Source: an uncultured Bacteroidales bacterium
Lineage (GTDB): Bacteria > Bacteroidota > Bacteroidia > Bacteroidales > Paludibacteraceae
Assembly: GCA_946186915.1 (NCBI GenBank)
Contig: CAMHOY010000002.1
Coordinates: 143,159 to 207,158 of the forward strand
Reading direction: 5' to 3'
Length of the DNA: 64,000 nt
A model generated the notes under the pieces. That model saw nothing but the letters and a program-made list of their open reading frames with translations. It had not been told where the DNA came from and did not search any database. Below, in pieces: positions 1 to 10,706 of the stretch (within the stretch, counting starts at the first letter, position 1; each line of letters opens with the position of its first letter). The position numbers and the translations under genes are program-made.

Positions 1-106
1 AAAGCCTACACTCCCAACCCGCTGCTTAATAGCAGCACATTGAATGCTTACAAAAATGCGTCGTTGCACGACTTACAAAAAATAACAAAAATAAGGCCTA
101 CCCCTA

Positions 107-127
107 CCCCCTCCCTCAAGGGAGGGG
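107..127. repeat. GC-rich palindromic micro-repeat
   Basis: A run of CCTACCCC units leads into the palindrome CCCCTCCCTCAAGGGAGGGG. It could fold as a terminator-like hairpin, but no T-tract follows. Closely related copies occur inside rho (1112-1181) and aroE (23925-23954), so this is a dispersed element and not only a terminator. The rest of 1-290 holds two further small hairpins (GCTGCT-TAAT-AGCAGC near 22 and GTCG-TTGCA-CGAC near 61) and no gene that I can support. Confidence 0.7.
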
Positions 128-293
128 AAGCCGGATACAATCCGGCACAATGAACAAAGTACCGCCGCGTTTTTGATTTAATACCATTTTTTTTCTATCA
201 AAAAGATTTGTTGTAAATTCGGCACGCCCCTTCCCTTCGCAGGCTTAGCCTACTCAGGGCGGGTTCCCTCCGAAAGTACGTCCGCGTCCTGCG

Positions 294-484
294 GGACATA
301 CGCAAGATGGAGCGATAAATTTTAGCAGGGCTGCGCCCTCTGTTCCGTGCCCGTTTATGCCCTCCGTGTGCAAGCACACGAGTGCACAACCGTGCCCGTA
401 ACAATAGAATAAAAGTCTATTTTGCTAAAATTTTTCGCTCAAAAACTTGCGTATGTGCAATTTTTGTTGTACCTTTGCAGCCGA
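294..484 (+). repeat. 191-bp dispersed repeat carrying the rho promoter
   Basis: This segment aligns end to end, without length change, with 62988-63178 upstream of ppdK, at roughly 85-90% identity by eye. Both copies end in a complete promoter. Short open frames read on the minus strand of both copies look alike only because the DNA is repeated. The segment just upstream (about 219-289) belongs to another dispersed family, CCTCCGAAAGTACGTYCGC. Confidence 0.8.
447..477 (+). promoter_or_regulatory. Bacteroidota-type promoter of rho
   Basis: The -33 element TTGCGTATG (447-455) and the -7 element TACCTTTG (470-477) are offset by 23 nt. Transcription should begin near 484, giving a leader of about 58 nt before the rho start codon. 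An imperfect palindrome, AATAGA-N7-TCTATT (about 403-421), ends 48 bp upstream of the -7 box. The same arrangement precedes hppA and ppdK. Confidence 0.85.
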
Positions 485-542
485 TTTTGTTGGAGTTCTT
501 TCTGACAGATGATTTTTCAAGTACATACACTATATTGAATTT

Positions 543-2342
<1,800 letters not shown>

Positions 2343-2356
2343 CCGCGTGTAGCGCT

Positions 2357-2392
2357 TTGCTGTTTAAAAGTTTATTGCTTCGCAGTTTATGC
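2357..2392. repeat. TAAAC-hairpin micro-repeat between rho and aroQ
   Basis: The segment reads as small stem-loops separated by GTTTA (TTGC-TTC-GCAG on the plus strand). It resembles elements after yebC (48441-48479) and at 61120-61184. Its last bases, GCAGTTTATG, include the aroQ start codon, so the repeat abuts and partly forms the translation start. Confidence 0.55.
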
Positions 2393-2808
2393 GGATATTG
2401 ATACTAAACGGACCGAATTTGAATCGTCTGGGTTTGAGAAAGCCGGAGATATACGGCTCAAAGACGATGGCACAGATTTTGTTGGAAATCCAACGGACTC
2501 TGCCGGACGTCCATTTGATCTATAAGCAGTCGAACCACGAAGGAGACCTGATTGACTGGATACAAGAGGCGAATGGGGAATACTCCGGTATCGTGCTGAA
2601 TGCCGGCGGGTACAGTCATACGAGCGTGGCGCTGCGCGATGCCGTGGAGGAGAGCGAAGTGCCGGTGGTGGAGGTGCATATAAGCGATATCACCAAGCGC
2701 GAACCGTTCCGGCAGACAAGTCTGCTTACAGACGTGTGCGCGCATAGTATAATAGGTCACGGAACAGAGGGGTATGTTGAAGCCATTCGATGGCTTCAAG
2801 GGGTTTAG
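2389..2808 (+). CDS. aroQ: Type II 3-dehydroquinate dehydratase
   Basis: This enzyme dehydrates 3-dehydroquinate to 3-dehydroshikimate, the third step of the shikimate pathway, in the cytosol. The 139-residue protein is of normal type II length. It shows the N-terminal motif LNGPNLNRLG, the active-site lid tyrosine Tyr22 (EIYG), NHEGDLIDWIQ, the NAGGYSHTS loop and the catalytic histidine His96 in VEVHISDI. The later shikimate enzyme AroE is encoded at 23817. The gene lies 46 bp after rho with no visible promoter of its own, so co-transcription with rho is likely. No purine-rich ribosome-binding site stands out. Confidence 0.96.
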   Translation: MRILILNGPNLNRLGLRKPEIYGSKTMAQILLEIQRTLPDVHLIYKQSNHEGDLIDWIQEANGEYSGIVLNAGGYSHTSVALRDAVEESEVPVVEVHISDITKREPFRQTSLLTDVCAHSIIGHGTEGYVEAIRWLQGV

Positions 2809-2833
2809 GATTTAGGTATTAGTTTAAGAAAAT

Positions 2834-5410
2834 ATGAAACGATTAGTAGTACTTCTCAGTCTCATGGTGTTGGTAAGCAGCACTTATGCGGCTAAGGTGA
2901 CCGGAAAAGTAATAGACGCCGGCACGAAGCAAGCCATTGACTTTGCCAATGTCAGTGCGCTCAAAGGTACCGACCCTACCCCGGTGAAGGGTACCGTGAC
3001 GGACGAGAAAGGTGAGTTCAGCCTCGACCTGGCAGACGGCAGTTATACGCTGGTAGCTTCGTTTATGGGTTACAGCGAGCAGCGCCGCGAAGTGACGGTT
3101 GCCGGCAAGCCCGTGACTGTTCGCTTTGCGCTGAAAGAAGACAGTAAAGTGCTTCAAGACGTAGAGGTTGTCGGACAAGGCAGCTCAATGCGCTTCGAGT
3201 TGGACAAGAAAGTGTTCACCGTTGACCAGAACATCGCGTCCGCCGGTGCATCGGTGTCGGATGTGTTAGAGAACATCCCGTCGGTGGAAGTGGACCAGGA
3301 AGGTAATATAAGCTTGCGTAACAGCGAAGATGTCGAGATATGGATCAACGGCAAGCCGGCAGGACTGACCTCGGAGAACCGCGGTCAAGTGCTGCAACAG
3401 ATGCCCGCCGGCACCATCGAGAAGATCGAACTCATCACCAACCCTTCCGCCAAATTCAGTCCGGAAGGTACGTCGGGTATCATCAACCTCGTGATGAAGA
3501 AAGACCGCGCTGCGGGCTTCTACGGCTCCTTGCAGGCCGGTATCAACTACTCCCTCGCTGCGCCGTGGAACGTGCCACCCGGAGGTAACCTGAGTTTCAG
3601 CATAAACTTCAACTCCGGTCCTGTTGACGGTTATTTCAACGTCGGTTACCGCTATCACACAAGCAACGGCGGTAGTATCACAGATCGTTATAACCTGACC
3701 GGTACGGGTACAGCTGTCCTGGACAGCTCGCTCATTGACAGCCATTTGAAACAAGAGGGTCATCAGTCCCATCGAGGCGGCGGTATCTTCGGCCGTGCAG
3801 GGCTGAACTTCCACGTGGCGGAAGGTCATACCATCGGTGTATCAGGTTTCGGCATGGTCAGCGAGCCGCGCGTATTCAACAACTACGGCACCAACCATCG
3901 TCTGTACACCCTGACCGACAAGTCCGGCAACATCCTGCGTGACTACTGGCGCGACCAGCACTCCAACGGATACCATCCGGGCGGCCTGGCTACTCTCGAC
4001 TACACCTTCGAGAGGGACGCACATAAACTATACGTAAGCGGTACATACAATAACTTCGGCTGGAACCAGTTGACGGATTTCCAGCAGGCTGACCATCGTC
4101 TGGGAACCGACCTCTTCGACACGACGTACCAGGACCAGACGAACCTCAGCAAAGGTCAGAACATCGAGGTGAAAGCGGACTATGAATGGAAACCGACACC
4201 TCAAAGCCGCTTGGAAGCCGGTTATGACTACTCCCGCTCTTGGAGCAACACTTGGGCGGACGCGCATAACAATAACGCCGACGGCTCGCATATCAACGAG
4301 TTGTACGACTATTTCTCCGACGCAAGCGGCCTGACTCAAAACCATGCTTTCTACGTGACGTACGGCAACAGGTTCTGGGACAAGTTATCGCTGCAAGTAG
4401 GCCTGCGCGGCGAGTACTATATGCGCCACTTGGAGTCGTTCTACAAAGACAAGGACGGCAATGTCAAAGACTCGTACGCGGGCATGGAGAGTAAGAAAGA
4501 CACCAGTTATTTCCAACTCTTCCCGAGTGCATATATCGGTTATGACTTCGGTCGTGGCAATGAGTTACAGTTGAACTACACGCGCCGCGTGAACCGTCCT
4601 TGGGGACATCAGATCAACCCGCGCATGGATTTCAGCGACTCAACGAACATCAGTTACGGTAATGTCGATCTGTTACCCGCCTACTCCAACAACCTCGAGT
4701 TGAACTATCTCAAGACATGGGAGCGTCACACACTCTCCGCAGGCATCTTCTGGAGATACCGCGAGGGAGCCGTACAGAACGTCAAGTACATGGACAAGGA
4801 CGGCCGGACGATGAAGAACACCTATCTCAATGTCGCCACGCGTCAGGAGTTAGGTATCGAACTGGTAGCCAAGAACCGCCTGTTCGGCGAGCTGCTGCAA
4901 CTGACAACAAGTGCCAACTTCTATTGGAACAACATCGCCGCGGTAGATCAGGAGATGTACCACTTAGGCGACACGATACCTGTTCATCTGCCGGGTCAGA
5001 ACATCCTGGCGGGTTCGGTACGCGTCAACGCGCAGTTCCTGTTCACGAAGAACTTCAGCGGACAAATCACCGCCGCCTACCGCTCGCCGCGCGTCGTAGC
5101 ACAAGGTACGACAAGTCACAGTTACTCGCTCGATATCGGCTTGCGTCACACCTTCCTCAACAAACAGTTGGCGCTGGCGCTTAACGTACGCGATATCCTC
5201 GACAGTCGTGCGCGCAGAAACACGACCTGGGGCGACGGATTCTGGCAATACAGTGAGAACAGATGGCATAGCCGTAGTATCAGCCTGACCGTAACCTATA
5301 ACTTCGGAAACCAACAAGGTCGCCGTAGACAACGTCCGGACGGAGACTTCGGTGGCGGCAATGAGGACTTCGACGATAGCGGAAACAGCAACACGGACAG
5401 CGGATTCTAG
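2834..5410 (+). CDS. Outer-membrane beta-barrel receptor, CarboxypepD_reg plus plug type
   Basis: The 858-residue product has a signal peptide (about 1-19), a carboxypeptidase-regulatory-like beta-sandwich (about 20-108), a TonB-receptor-like plug (about 120-220, with ENIPSVEVDQEGNISL and a GTSGIINLVMKK segment) and a long C-terminal barrel rich in alternating aromatic strands. The last 30 residues are Gly/Asp/Arg-rich after the final strand YNFGN. It matches the Bacteroidota outer-membrane beta-barrel family (OMP_b-brl_3) better than SusC: no SusD partner is adjacent and the SusC signature is absent. The substrate cannot be told. A PorT-like gene follows after 28 bp of heptamer repeats. Confidence 0.85.
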   Translation: MKRLVVLLSLMVLVSSTYAAKVTGKVIDAGTKQAIDFANVSALKGTDPTPVKGTVTDEKGEFSLDLADGSYTLVASFMGYSEQRREVTVAGKPVTVRFALKEDSKVLQDVEVVGQGSSMRFELDKKVFTVDQNIASAGASVSDVLENIPSVEVDQEGNISLRNSEDVEIWINGKPAGLTSENRGQVLQQMPAGTIEKIELITNPSAKFSPEGTSGIINLVMKKDRAAGFYGSLQAGINYSLAAPWNVPPGGNLSFSINFNSGPVDGYFNVGYRYHTSNGGSITDRYNLTGTGTAVLDSSLIDSHLKQEGHQSHRGGGIFGRAGLNFHVAEGHTIGVSGFGMVSEPRVFNNYGTNHRLYTLTDKSGNILRDYWRDQHSNGYHPGGLATLDYTFERDAHKLYVSGTYNNFGWNQLTDFQQADHRLGTDLFDTTYQDQTNLSKGQNIEVKADYEWKPTPQSRLEAGYDYSRSWSNTWADAHNNNADGSHINELYDYFSDASGLTQNHAFYVTYGNRFWDKLSLQVGLRGEYYMRHLESFYKDKDGNVKDSYAGMESKKDTSYFQLFPSAYIGYDFGRGNELQLNYTRRVNRPWGHQINPRMDFSDSTNISYGNVDLLPAYSNNLELNYLKTWERHTLSAGIFWRYREGAVQNVKYMDKDGRTMKNTYLNVATRQELGIELVAKNRLFGELLQLTTSANFYWNNIAAVDQEMYHLGDTIPVHLPGQNILAGSVRVNAQFLFTKNFSGQITAAYRSPRVVAQGTTSHSYSLDIGLRHTFLNKQLALALNVRDILDSRARRNTTWGDGFWQYSENRWHSRSISLTVTYNFGNQQGRRRQRPDGDFGGGNEDFDDSGNSNTDSGF

Positions 5411-5451
5411 TTTAAAGTTGAAAGTTTAAAGTTTAAAGTTGAAAGGTGAAA
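5411..5451 (+). repeat. GTTTAAA/GTTGAAA heptamer array
   Basis: Six 7-bp units (GTTTAAA, GTTGAAA, GTTTAAA, GTTTAAA, GTTGAAA, GGTGAAA) begin directly after the stop codon of the receptor gene and run through the TTG start codon of the next gene. The start codon and the first codons of that gene therefore lie in repeat DNA. Confidence 0.85.
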
Positions 5452-6206
5452 GAAACATATTAGGAAGATTGTTGGGACTGATGGTCCTTTCAATTTTCAG
5501 TTTTCAATTTTCATTATGTTCTGCGCAGGTAGCGCAGAACAGGCCGTACGTGGATGACAAACTCTTCCACTTCGGTTTCCAGTTGGGTATCAACTTCGGC
5601 ACTTTTCAGATCACTGACAGCGAACTGCCGATCACGAATCCTGTAACCGGCGAGGTCGATACCTATCATGCGCGTGTGAGCACACTCCTACCCGGTTTTC
5701 ATGTAGGTTTTGTGACGGACTTGCGTCTATGCAAATTCCTCAACCTGCGTTTCTGTCCGGGTTTGCTCTTCACGAGCCGCACGATTCATTATAAGTCCGA
5801 GAGCGGTCGTCCCGTGACGGGTTCACCCGGTAAATACGGTGCAGACATTGACGTGCTCGCGATCCCTGTTTACCTGCCGCTCTACCTCAAATGGTCCGCA
5901 GAACGCGAAGGCAACTACCGTCCGTACGTGATTGCCGGCGGTGGTGTGAGTTGCAACGTGAGCCGTGACCACGAGAAACCGGTATTGCTGAATACGATGG
6001 ACTATTTCTGCGAGGTGGGTTTTGGTGTCGATCTGTATTTCACCTGGTTCAAGTTATGTCCGGAAATCACCTATCGTATCGGCTTTGCGAACCAACTGAC
6101 GCCTACTGCAGGCCGTATGGAACTGGCACCGCAGGATTTCTTCTATACCGACGCCATCTCGCGTATGACAACTCATTGCGTATGTCTGACATTTAACTTT
6201 GAGTAA
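5439..6206 (+). CDS. PorT-like outer-membrane protein of type IX secretion
   Basis: The 255-residue protein has a signal peptide ending at SAQ (about residue 30) and an eight-stranded-type outer-membrane barrel. The start of the mature part (NRPYVDDKLFHFGFQLGIN) resembles the PorT family needed for type IX secretion in Porphyromonas and relatives, and the length is right for PorT. The TTG start at 5439 is chosen because it alone gives a complete signal peptide; no ATG exists before the hydrophobic segment. The signal-peptide DNA is almost the same as that of the genes starting at 14925 (minus) and 32868. The PorT assignment rests on recognition of the family pattern, not a search. Confidence 0.75.
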   Translation: MKGERNILGRLLGLMVLSIFSFQFSLCSAQVAQNRPYVDDKLFHFGFQLGINFGTFQITDSELPITNPVTGEVDTYHARVSTLLPGFHVGFVTDLRLCKFLNLRFCPGLLFTSRTIHYKSESGRPVTGSPGKYGADIDVLAIPVYLPLYLKWSAEREGNYRPYVIAGGGVSCNVSRDHEKPVLLNTMDYFCEVGFGVDLYFTWFKLCPEITYRIGFANQLTPTAGRMELAPQDFFYTDAISRMTTHCVCLTFNFE

Positions 6207-6211
6207 GGCGG

Positions 6212-6263
6212 GAAAGTTTAAAGTTGAAAGTTTAAAGTTGAAAGTTTAAAGTTGAAAGGTGAA
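6212..6263 (+). repeat. GTTTAAA/GTTGAAA heptamer array
   Basis: About seven 7-bp units alternate GTTTAAA and GTTGAAA and end in GGTGAAAGG. The array fills the whole gap between the PorT-like gene and the next gene and supplies the GTG start codon of the latter. Confidence 0.85.
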
Positions 6264-7710
6264 AGGATATAGGAACATACTATTTTTATCGTTGATTGTC
6301 CTGTGTTTTTTTGCGGGATGCAGCGAGTACAACGTGAGTGACGACCCGACGCTTCGTCTGACGTTCTCTACCGACACGCTCTCATTCGACACAGTCTTCA
6401 CGGCGCAAGGGAGTGCGACAGCACAGATCATGGTCTATAACCGCAACGCGTCGGCGATGCGTATCGACCGTATATGGCTTAATGAGGGCAACTCTTACCG
6501 CGTGAACATAGACGGCGAGCCGGCCGTGGACCGCTGGCGTGACATACAGATCAACGGCGGAGACAGTATGTTCGTCTTCATTCGCGTGGAGATCGATCCT
6601 ACGGATCAGGATAATCCGGTACTGGTGACCGATCAGTTAAATTTCCACCTCTCCAATGGTCATACGCAAGCGGTTGAATTAGAGGCCTACGGCCAGGACG
6701 TAAGGCGTATCGGCTGGAAAGGTCGCGGTCGCACGGACACGCTGAGTATGGCTTTCACTGCAGAACGACCGTACTTGATATACGACACCCTCGTCATCCG
6801 CGAGAACATGCTCCTCGAAGCCGGTACGACGGTATATATGCATAATGGCGCTTGTATCTACGTAGGCGGCGACGTGACGGCGTCCGGCACGGTGAACAAT
6901 CCTATCGTCTTTCGCGGCGACCGCCTGGACCGTCTCTTCGACAGTGTACCCTACGCATTCGCCGGAGGGAGCTGGAACGGCATTTACCTGCAAGGCACAC
7001 CTGCGCAGCAATACTCGCTGCAGTACGTGGATATCCTCTCGGGAAACATCGGCTTGTATTGCTATAACGACGGCAAAGGAGCGACCCTGCCGCAACTGGC
7101 CATGAACGGGTGCCGGATTCACAACCATTCGATGTATGGTTTGGTGCTCATTAACACCGACGCCAAGGTGACCAATTCAGAGATAAGCAACTGCGCCTCG
7201 TACTGCGTCTATTGCGCCGGAGGTACGCAGAAATTCTTCCACACGACGGTAGCCTCCTACTTCGGCTATACGAACATACGCATTCAGTCCGTGGCGAAAG
7301 AAGATGTCGCGGCGGTGTTTATTGACAACCTCAGCAAGACCACGCCGACCACCACGTCCTTCTATAACAGTATCATCACCGGTTATCTTTCTAACCAGTT
7401 AGTGGTAGCCACGCCTTTCGACCAGTATTATCCGGGAGAGTTCATCGGCAACTATCTCAAGACCGACACGCTGGACATCCCGCATGCACGGGACAACACC
7501 TATTGGCAGAAGAGCGACACGGCAAAGCTGTTCGTGAATGATTTCTACAAGTACAAGGAGTATATCTACTATGACTTCCATCCGGACAGCCTGAGTCCGG
7601 CCATCGGCATTGCCGACAGTCTGCTTGCCGTTCCTTATCCGATAGACAGAGACGGCGTCTCACGCGCATTGGTCAAGCCAGACGCAGGATGCTATCAACA
7701 TCTTCCTTGA
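6259..7710 (+). CDS. Beta-helix surface lipoprotein, unknown function
   Basis: The 483-residue product starts with a lipoprotein signal (lipobox FFAGC, Cys21). The first domain (about 30-150) resembles a DUF1573-like immunoglobulin fold (LTFSTDTLSFDTVFTAQGS), followed by a parallel beta-helix-like region with short repeats (about 170-400) such as ANGC-type turns and IHNHSMYGLVL. Similar lipoproteins are common in Bacteroidales, but I know of no tested function. The GTG start at 6259 lies in heptamer repeat DNA. Its 3' end overlaps the 3' end of the convergent ribF by 38 bp. Confidence 0.8.
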   Translation: MKGYRNILFLSLIVLCFFAGCSEYNVSDDPTLRLTFSTDTLSFDTVFTAQGSATAQIMVYNRNASAMRIDRIWLNEGNSYRVNIDGEPAVDRWRDIQINGGDSMFVFIRVEIDPTDQDNPVLVTDQLNFHLSNGHTQAVELEAYGQDVRRIGWKGRGRTDTLSMAFTAERPYLIYDTLVIRENMLLEAGTTVYMHNGACIYVGGDVTASGTVNNPIVFRGDRLDRLFDSVPYAFAGGSWNGIYLQGTPAQQYSLQYVDILSGNIGLYCYNDGKGATLPQLAMNGCRIHNHSMYGLVLINTDAKVTNSEISNCASYCVYCAGGTQKFFHTTVASYFGYTNIRIQSVAKEDVAAVFIDNLSKTTPTTTSFYNSIITGYLSNQLVVATPFDQYYPGEFIGNYLKTDTLDIPHARDNTYWQKSDTAKLFVNDFYKYKEYIYYDFHPDSLSPAIGIADSLLAVPYPIDRDGVSRALVKPDAGCYQHLP

Positions 7711-8524
7711 TCTGCTGGCGCAGTTCCTCTAAGGTATCGAAATGTTTCTCTTCGCGCAAGAAACGCACGAAGCGGATTTTCAGTATCTGGTCATACAGAT
7801 CGCCCTTGAACGAAGGGACATAGACCTCAATGAGTTTATTGGCGTCAATATTGACAAACGCAGGTGCATCATCGCGTGTAGGCGTGTTGACCAGGGCGAT
7901 ATATACACCGGACTTGGGGATGATTTTATGGGGTTCCAGCGGTGCTATGTTCGCCGTCGGGAAACCAATCGTACGACCGATGGCTTTCCCGTGCACAACA
8001 CGTCCGCGCACTACATACGGATGACCCAACAAATCGTTCGCCATGGCTATATTGCCATTCTCCAGCGCCGAGCGGATCTCCGTGGACGAGACATGCCATT
8101 CATTCTCTATATACTCCCCTAACGTCAGCACTTCCACGCCGCACTGCTCTCCTATGCGGCGATAATCCTGCGGATGTTTCAGTTTATCGGATCCGAAACG
8201 ATGGTCGTAGCCCATGAGGATGGCAGCGACATCGTATTCATCGCGCAGACGCGTCATGAACTCCAAGGCGGTAAGAGGTTGTACCTCCGCAAAAGGCAAC
8301 ATCAGCACTTCGCCGTATTGGTTCAGTTGTTTCTCGCGCTCTTCGCTGGAAGTCAGTAACTGCGGGATATAATCGGATTCCAGCACCGCTCTCGGATGGT
8401 CATCAAACGTGACAATAAGGGGCGTAAGACCACGTTCCTCGCCTATCGTCCGAAGGTGGGCAAACAAGAACTGATGTCCTTTGTGCACCCCGTCAAAAAA
8501 TCCTATGGTAGCTATTTTGGGCAT
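7673..8524 (-). CDS. ribF: Bifunctional riboflavin kinase/FAD synthetase
   Basis: RibF phosphorylates riboflavin to FMN and adenylates FMN to FAD in the cytosol. The 283-residue product has the N-terminal nucleotidyltransferase motif GFFDGVHKGH (about 8-17) and a second signature STEIRSALENG, then the flavokinase domain beginning near 180 with HGKAIGRTIGFPTANI and SGVYIALV. The order and length are standard, though the C-terminus is slightly short. It reads toward, and overlaps the end of, the lipoprotein gene at 6259-7710. A conserved small gene lies 28 bp upstream and is probably co-transcribed. Confidence 0.96.
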   Translation of the reverse strand: MPKIATIGFFDGVHKGHQFLFAHLRTIGEERGLTPLIVTFDDHPRAVLESDYIPQLLTSSEEREKQLNQYGEVLMLPFAEVQPLTALEFMTRLRDEYDVAAILMGYDHRFGSDKLKHPQDYRRIGEQCGVEVLTLGEYIENEWHVSSTEIRSALENGNIAMANDLLGHPYVVRGRVVHGKAIGRTIGFPTANIAPLEPHKIIPKSGVYIALVNTPTRDDAPAFVNIDANKLIEVYVPSFKGDLYDQILKIRFVRFLREEKHFDTLEELRQQIKEDVDSILRLA

Positions 8525-8555
8525 TCAGATGTCAGAAGTCAGATGTCAGAAATCA
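8525..8555. repeat. CAGATGT/CAGAAGT heptamer array
   Basis: Four 7-bp units (CAGATGT, CAGAAGT, CAGATGT, CAGAAAT) fill the 28-bp gap between ribF and the next minus-strand gene and touch both coding regions. A related CAG-based heptamer array occurs inside the DUF1015 gene near 16752. Confidence 0.8.
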
Positions 8556-8906
8556 GTCTTCCGTATAATAGCCTTTGGCTATTCCGAATTGGAGTTCCGC
8601 ATCCTGGATGAGTTGGATCTGCACGCCAATGATAGTACGCTGGTCTTCTTTTGCGGCCTGCAATACATAGTTCAGTTGTTCGGTCTCATCCACTTCGCCT
8701 TCCAGATACTCCATCTCGCCAGTCTCAGGATCCTCGCGGAGCAGGCCTTGCTCCTCCAGGTAGTCATCCATCGCGTCAAGCACAAAGAGGATGTCGTCCG
8801 CAGTCAACGCACCGCGGTCCTCTGCAGGAACAGCATTGTAGATATACTCCACCAGCTCTCGTTCTTCGGGGTCCATCAAGGACAATTCCAAGGTGTTATT
8901 CTCCAT
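8553..8906 (-). CDS. Conserved small acidic protein, unknown function
   Basis: The 117-residue protein is strongly acidic, with no signal peptide or membrane segment, and should be cytosolic and mostly helical. I recognise the pattern (PEERELVEYIYNAVP, DDILFVLDAMDDYLEEQGL, with a repeated EDPETGEMEYLEGEVDE segment) only as a conserved hypothetical of Bacteroidales. It has its own promoter (8936-8966, minus) and precedes ribF by 28 bp. Clear start and coding bias support it as a real gene. Confidence 0.75.
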   Translation of the reverse strand: MENNTLELSLMDPEERELVEYIYNAVPAEDRGALTADDILFVLDAMDDYLEEQGLLREDPETGEMEYLEGEVDETEQLNYVLQAAKEDQRTIIGVQIQLIQDAELQFGIAKGYYTED

Positions 8907-8935
8907 AATTCATTTATATTTCTCGAAATCGGGTA

Positions 8936-8983
8936 CAAAAGTACTACTTTTTTTGCATATATCAAAATAATTTTGTAATTTTG
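8936..8983. promoter_or_regulatory. Divergent overlapping promoters for cdsA and the 8553-8906 gene
   Basis: On the plus strand, TTTGCATAT (8952-8960) and TAATTTTG (8976-8983) give a promoter with the 23-nt offset for cdsA. On the minus strand, TACTTTTG (8943-8936) with a weaker TTTGATAT 23 nt upstream serves the 8553-8906 gene. The two -33 regions overlap, so RNA polymerase binding on one strand should exclude the other. Confidence 0.75.
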
Positions 8984-9003
8984 CGGCGCAAAATTGTTGA
9001 AAT

Positions 9004-9873
9004 ATGAGTGAATTTTGGAAACGAACCCTTAGCGGGGCGGTGTTTGTAGGATGTGTGGTAGGCAGTATTTTATGGGACCAATGGTTGTTTGCCGGCCTGT
9101 TACTGCTTATCTGCCTCTTGGCGGTTGATGAGTTTCATCGTTTGGTGAAGTCCCCGACTATGCTTCGTGTGTGCGCCCAGTTAGCGACCCTTGTGTTATG
9201 GGGGATGGTGGTTTGCCTGGCCTATAAACCTATGGGCGGCGAGTACTACCGCGCCTTCGGAATATCGCTGGCGATGACCTACCTGCCGATATTGGTGGTC
9301 GGCTTATTGGACGAGATATGGAACCACTCCGGCAAACCCATGCAGAACTGGGGTAACCTATGGATGTCGCAACTGATGATTGCGCTACCGCTCTGCACGA
9401 TGTGCTTTCTGATGAGTCTGAGCAAATGGTTGTTATTGGCGTTGTTTGTGCTTATTTGGGTGAATGACACGGGTGCATACTGCGTAGGCAGTCTGACCGC
9501 AAAACGTCCGCAAGGCAACCATAAGATGACCCCCCATATAAGCCCCAAGAAGAGTTGGGAAGGGCTTTTCGGCGGCGTTGTATTTGCGTTCATTGCAGCC
9601 ATCCTTCTTTACTTTTTCGGGTGGTTTGAGGAGATATCGGCGAACGGACTTGGTTTGTTTGCAGCGCTCGGCTTTGCCTTTATTGCAAGCGTGTTTGGTA
9701 CGTTCGGCGACTTAATGGAGAGTTTGTTCAAACGATCAATCGGCGTCAAAGACTCCGGACGTTTTCTGCCCGGACACGGGGGTGTGCTGGATCGTTTTGA
9801 CAGTATATTATTAGCGTCTCCGCTGATTACATCGTATTGCTGGCTATGCTACTTCATTGTGCCGCTCTTCTAA
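9004..9873 (+). CDS. cdsA: Phosphatidate cytidylyltransferase
   Basis: CdsA makes CDP-diacylglycerol from phosphatidate and CTP in the inner membrane, the branch point for phospholipid head groups. The 289-residue protein has about eight hydrophobic segments and the family signature near residues 240-265: SLFKRSIGVKDSGRFLPGHG followed by GVLDRFDS. Length is normal. It overlaps the downstream acyltransferase gene by 28 bp from that gene's likely ATG. The promoter is at 8952-8983. Confidence 0.95.
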   Translation: MSEFWKRTLSGAVFVGCVVGSILWDQWLFAGLLLLICLLAVDEFHRLVKSPTMLRVCAQLATLVLWGMVVCLAYKPMGGEYYRAFGISLAMTYLPILVVGLLDEIWNHSGKPMQNWGNLWMSQLMIALPLCTMCFLMSLSKWLLLALFVLIWVNDTGAYCVGSLTAKRPQGNHKMTPHISPKKSWEGLFGGVVFAFIAAILLYFFGWFEEISANGLGLFAALGFAFIASVFGTFGDLMESLFKRSIGVKDSGRFLPGHGGVLDRFDSILLASPLITSYCWLCYFIVPLF

Positions 9874-10706
9874 GCAAGATGCCTCTGAGCGTACATTATT
9901 GGTGCGCAGATTGGCTCCTCTATCCGATCATGTACCATGTGGTACGTTATCGGCGGAAGATGACAGCCAAGAATCTGACGTCGGCTTTTCCGGAGAAGAG
10001 TGAGGCGGAGCGCGAGCAACTCGCACGAGCTTTCTACCATCAGTTCTGCGACACCATCGTGGAGAGTATCTATGGGTATCGTTGTCCGGACGACGAAATG
10101 CGCGAGCGGGTGGTATTTGAACACATGGACGAAGTGAATCGTCTGGTGGACGCAGCCGGTGGCGGCATATTTATGTTGGCGCACTTCGGCAACTGGGAGT
10201 GGATGGCAAGTATCCAGCAATGGCTCAGTGAAGGCGTGACGGAGTTAAACGTGTACCGTCAGTTGAAGAACAAGGCCATGGACCGTCTGATGTTAGCCAT
10301 CCGCGCCAAACGCGGCGGGGCATGCGTAGAAAAACAGCGCATATTACGGGAGATGGTGCGCTACCGCGCGGAGAAAAGACCCATGACAGTGGGGCTGCTC
10401 AGCGACCAGAAACCACGCCCGGAAGTAACACGCACCTGGGTGCAGTTTTTGCACCAAGAGACGGGATTTCTGGACGGCGGAGAGGTGTTGGGCAAGAAAT
10501 TCGGCTTTCCGGTTTTCTACCTGTACATCACCCGTACGGCACGCGGATACTACCACGTCAATATGCACACCTTGGCGGCTGCGCCGAAAAATACTGCCGA
10601 AGGCGAGATAACCAGGTCCTACGCGCAGATATTGGAAAAGAATATACAGGAACAACCGGAGTTATGGTTGTGGACACATAATCGATGGAAATGGAAGCGA
10701 GTGTAA
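9846..10706 (+). CDS. Lipid A biosynthesis-type lysophospholipid acyltransferase
   Basis: This is a member of the LpxL/HtrB family, which adds acyl chains to lipid A precursors at the inner membrane. The product (286 residues from the ATG at 9846; a TTG at 9837 is also possible) has an N-terminal hydrophobic anchor, the catalytic HxxxxE-type motif LAHFGNWEW, and the late segments SDQKPRPEVTRTWVQFL and GFPVFYLY expected for the family. It overlaps cdsA upstream and the glycosyltransferase downstream (22 bp), so the three are translationally coupled. Which acyl transfer it performs cannot be told. Confidence 0.9.
   Translation: MLLHCAALLSKMPLSVHYWCADWLLYPIMYHVVRYRRKMTAKNLTSAFPEKSEAEREQLARAFYHQFCDTIVESIYGYRCPDDEMRERVVFEHMDEVNRLVDAAGGGIFMLAHFGNWEWMASIQQWLSEGVTELNVYRQLKNKAMDRLMLAIRAKRGGACVEKQRILREMVRYRAEKRPMTVGLLSDQKPRPEVTRTWVQFLHQETGFLDGGEVLGKKFGFPVFYLYITRTARGYYHVNMHTLAAAPKNTAEGEITRSYAQILEKNIQEQPELWLWTHNRWKWKRV

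Noticed and set aside
198..404. Minus-strand frames alike at 198-404 and 62913-63098 as a conserved small gene
   Set aside because: The likeness follows from the 191-bp DNA repeat. The frames run against the promoter direction, have no start signal, and diverge where the repeat ends.
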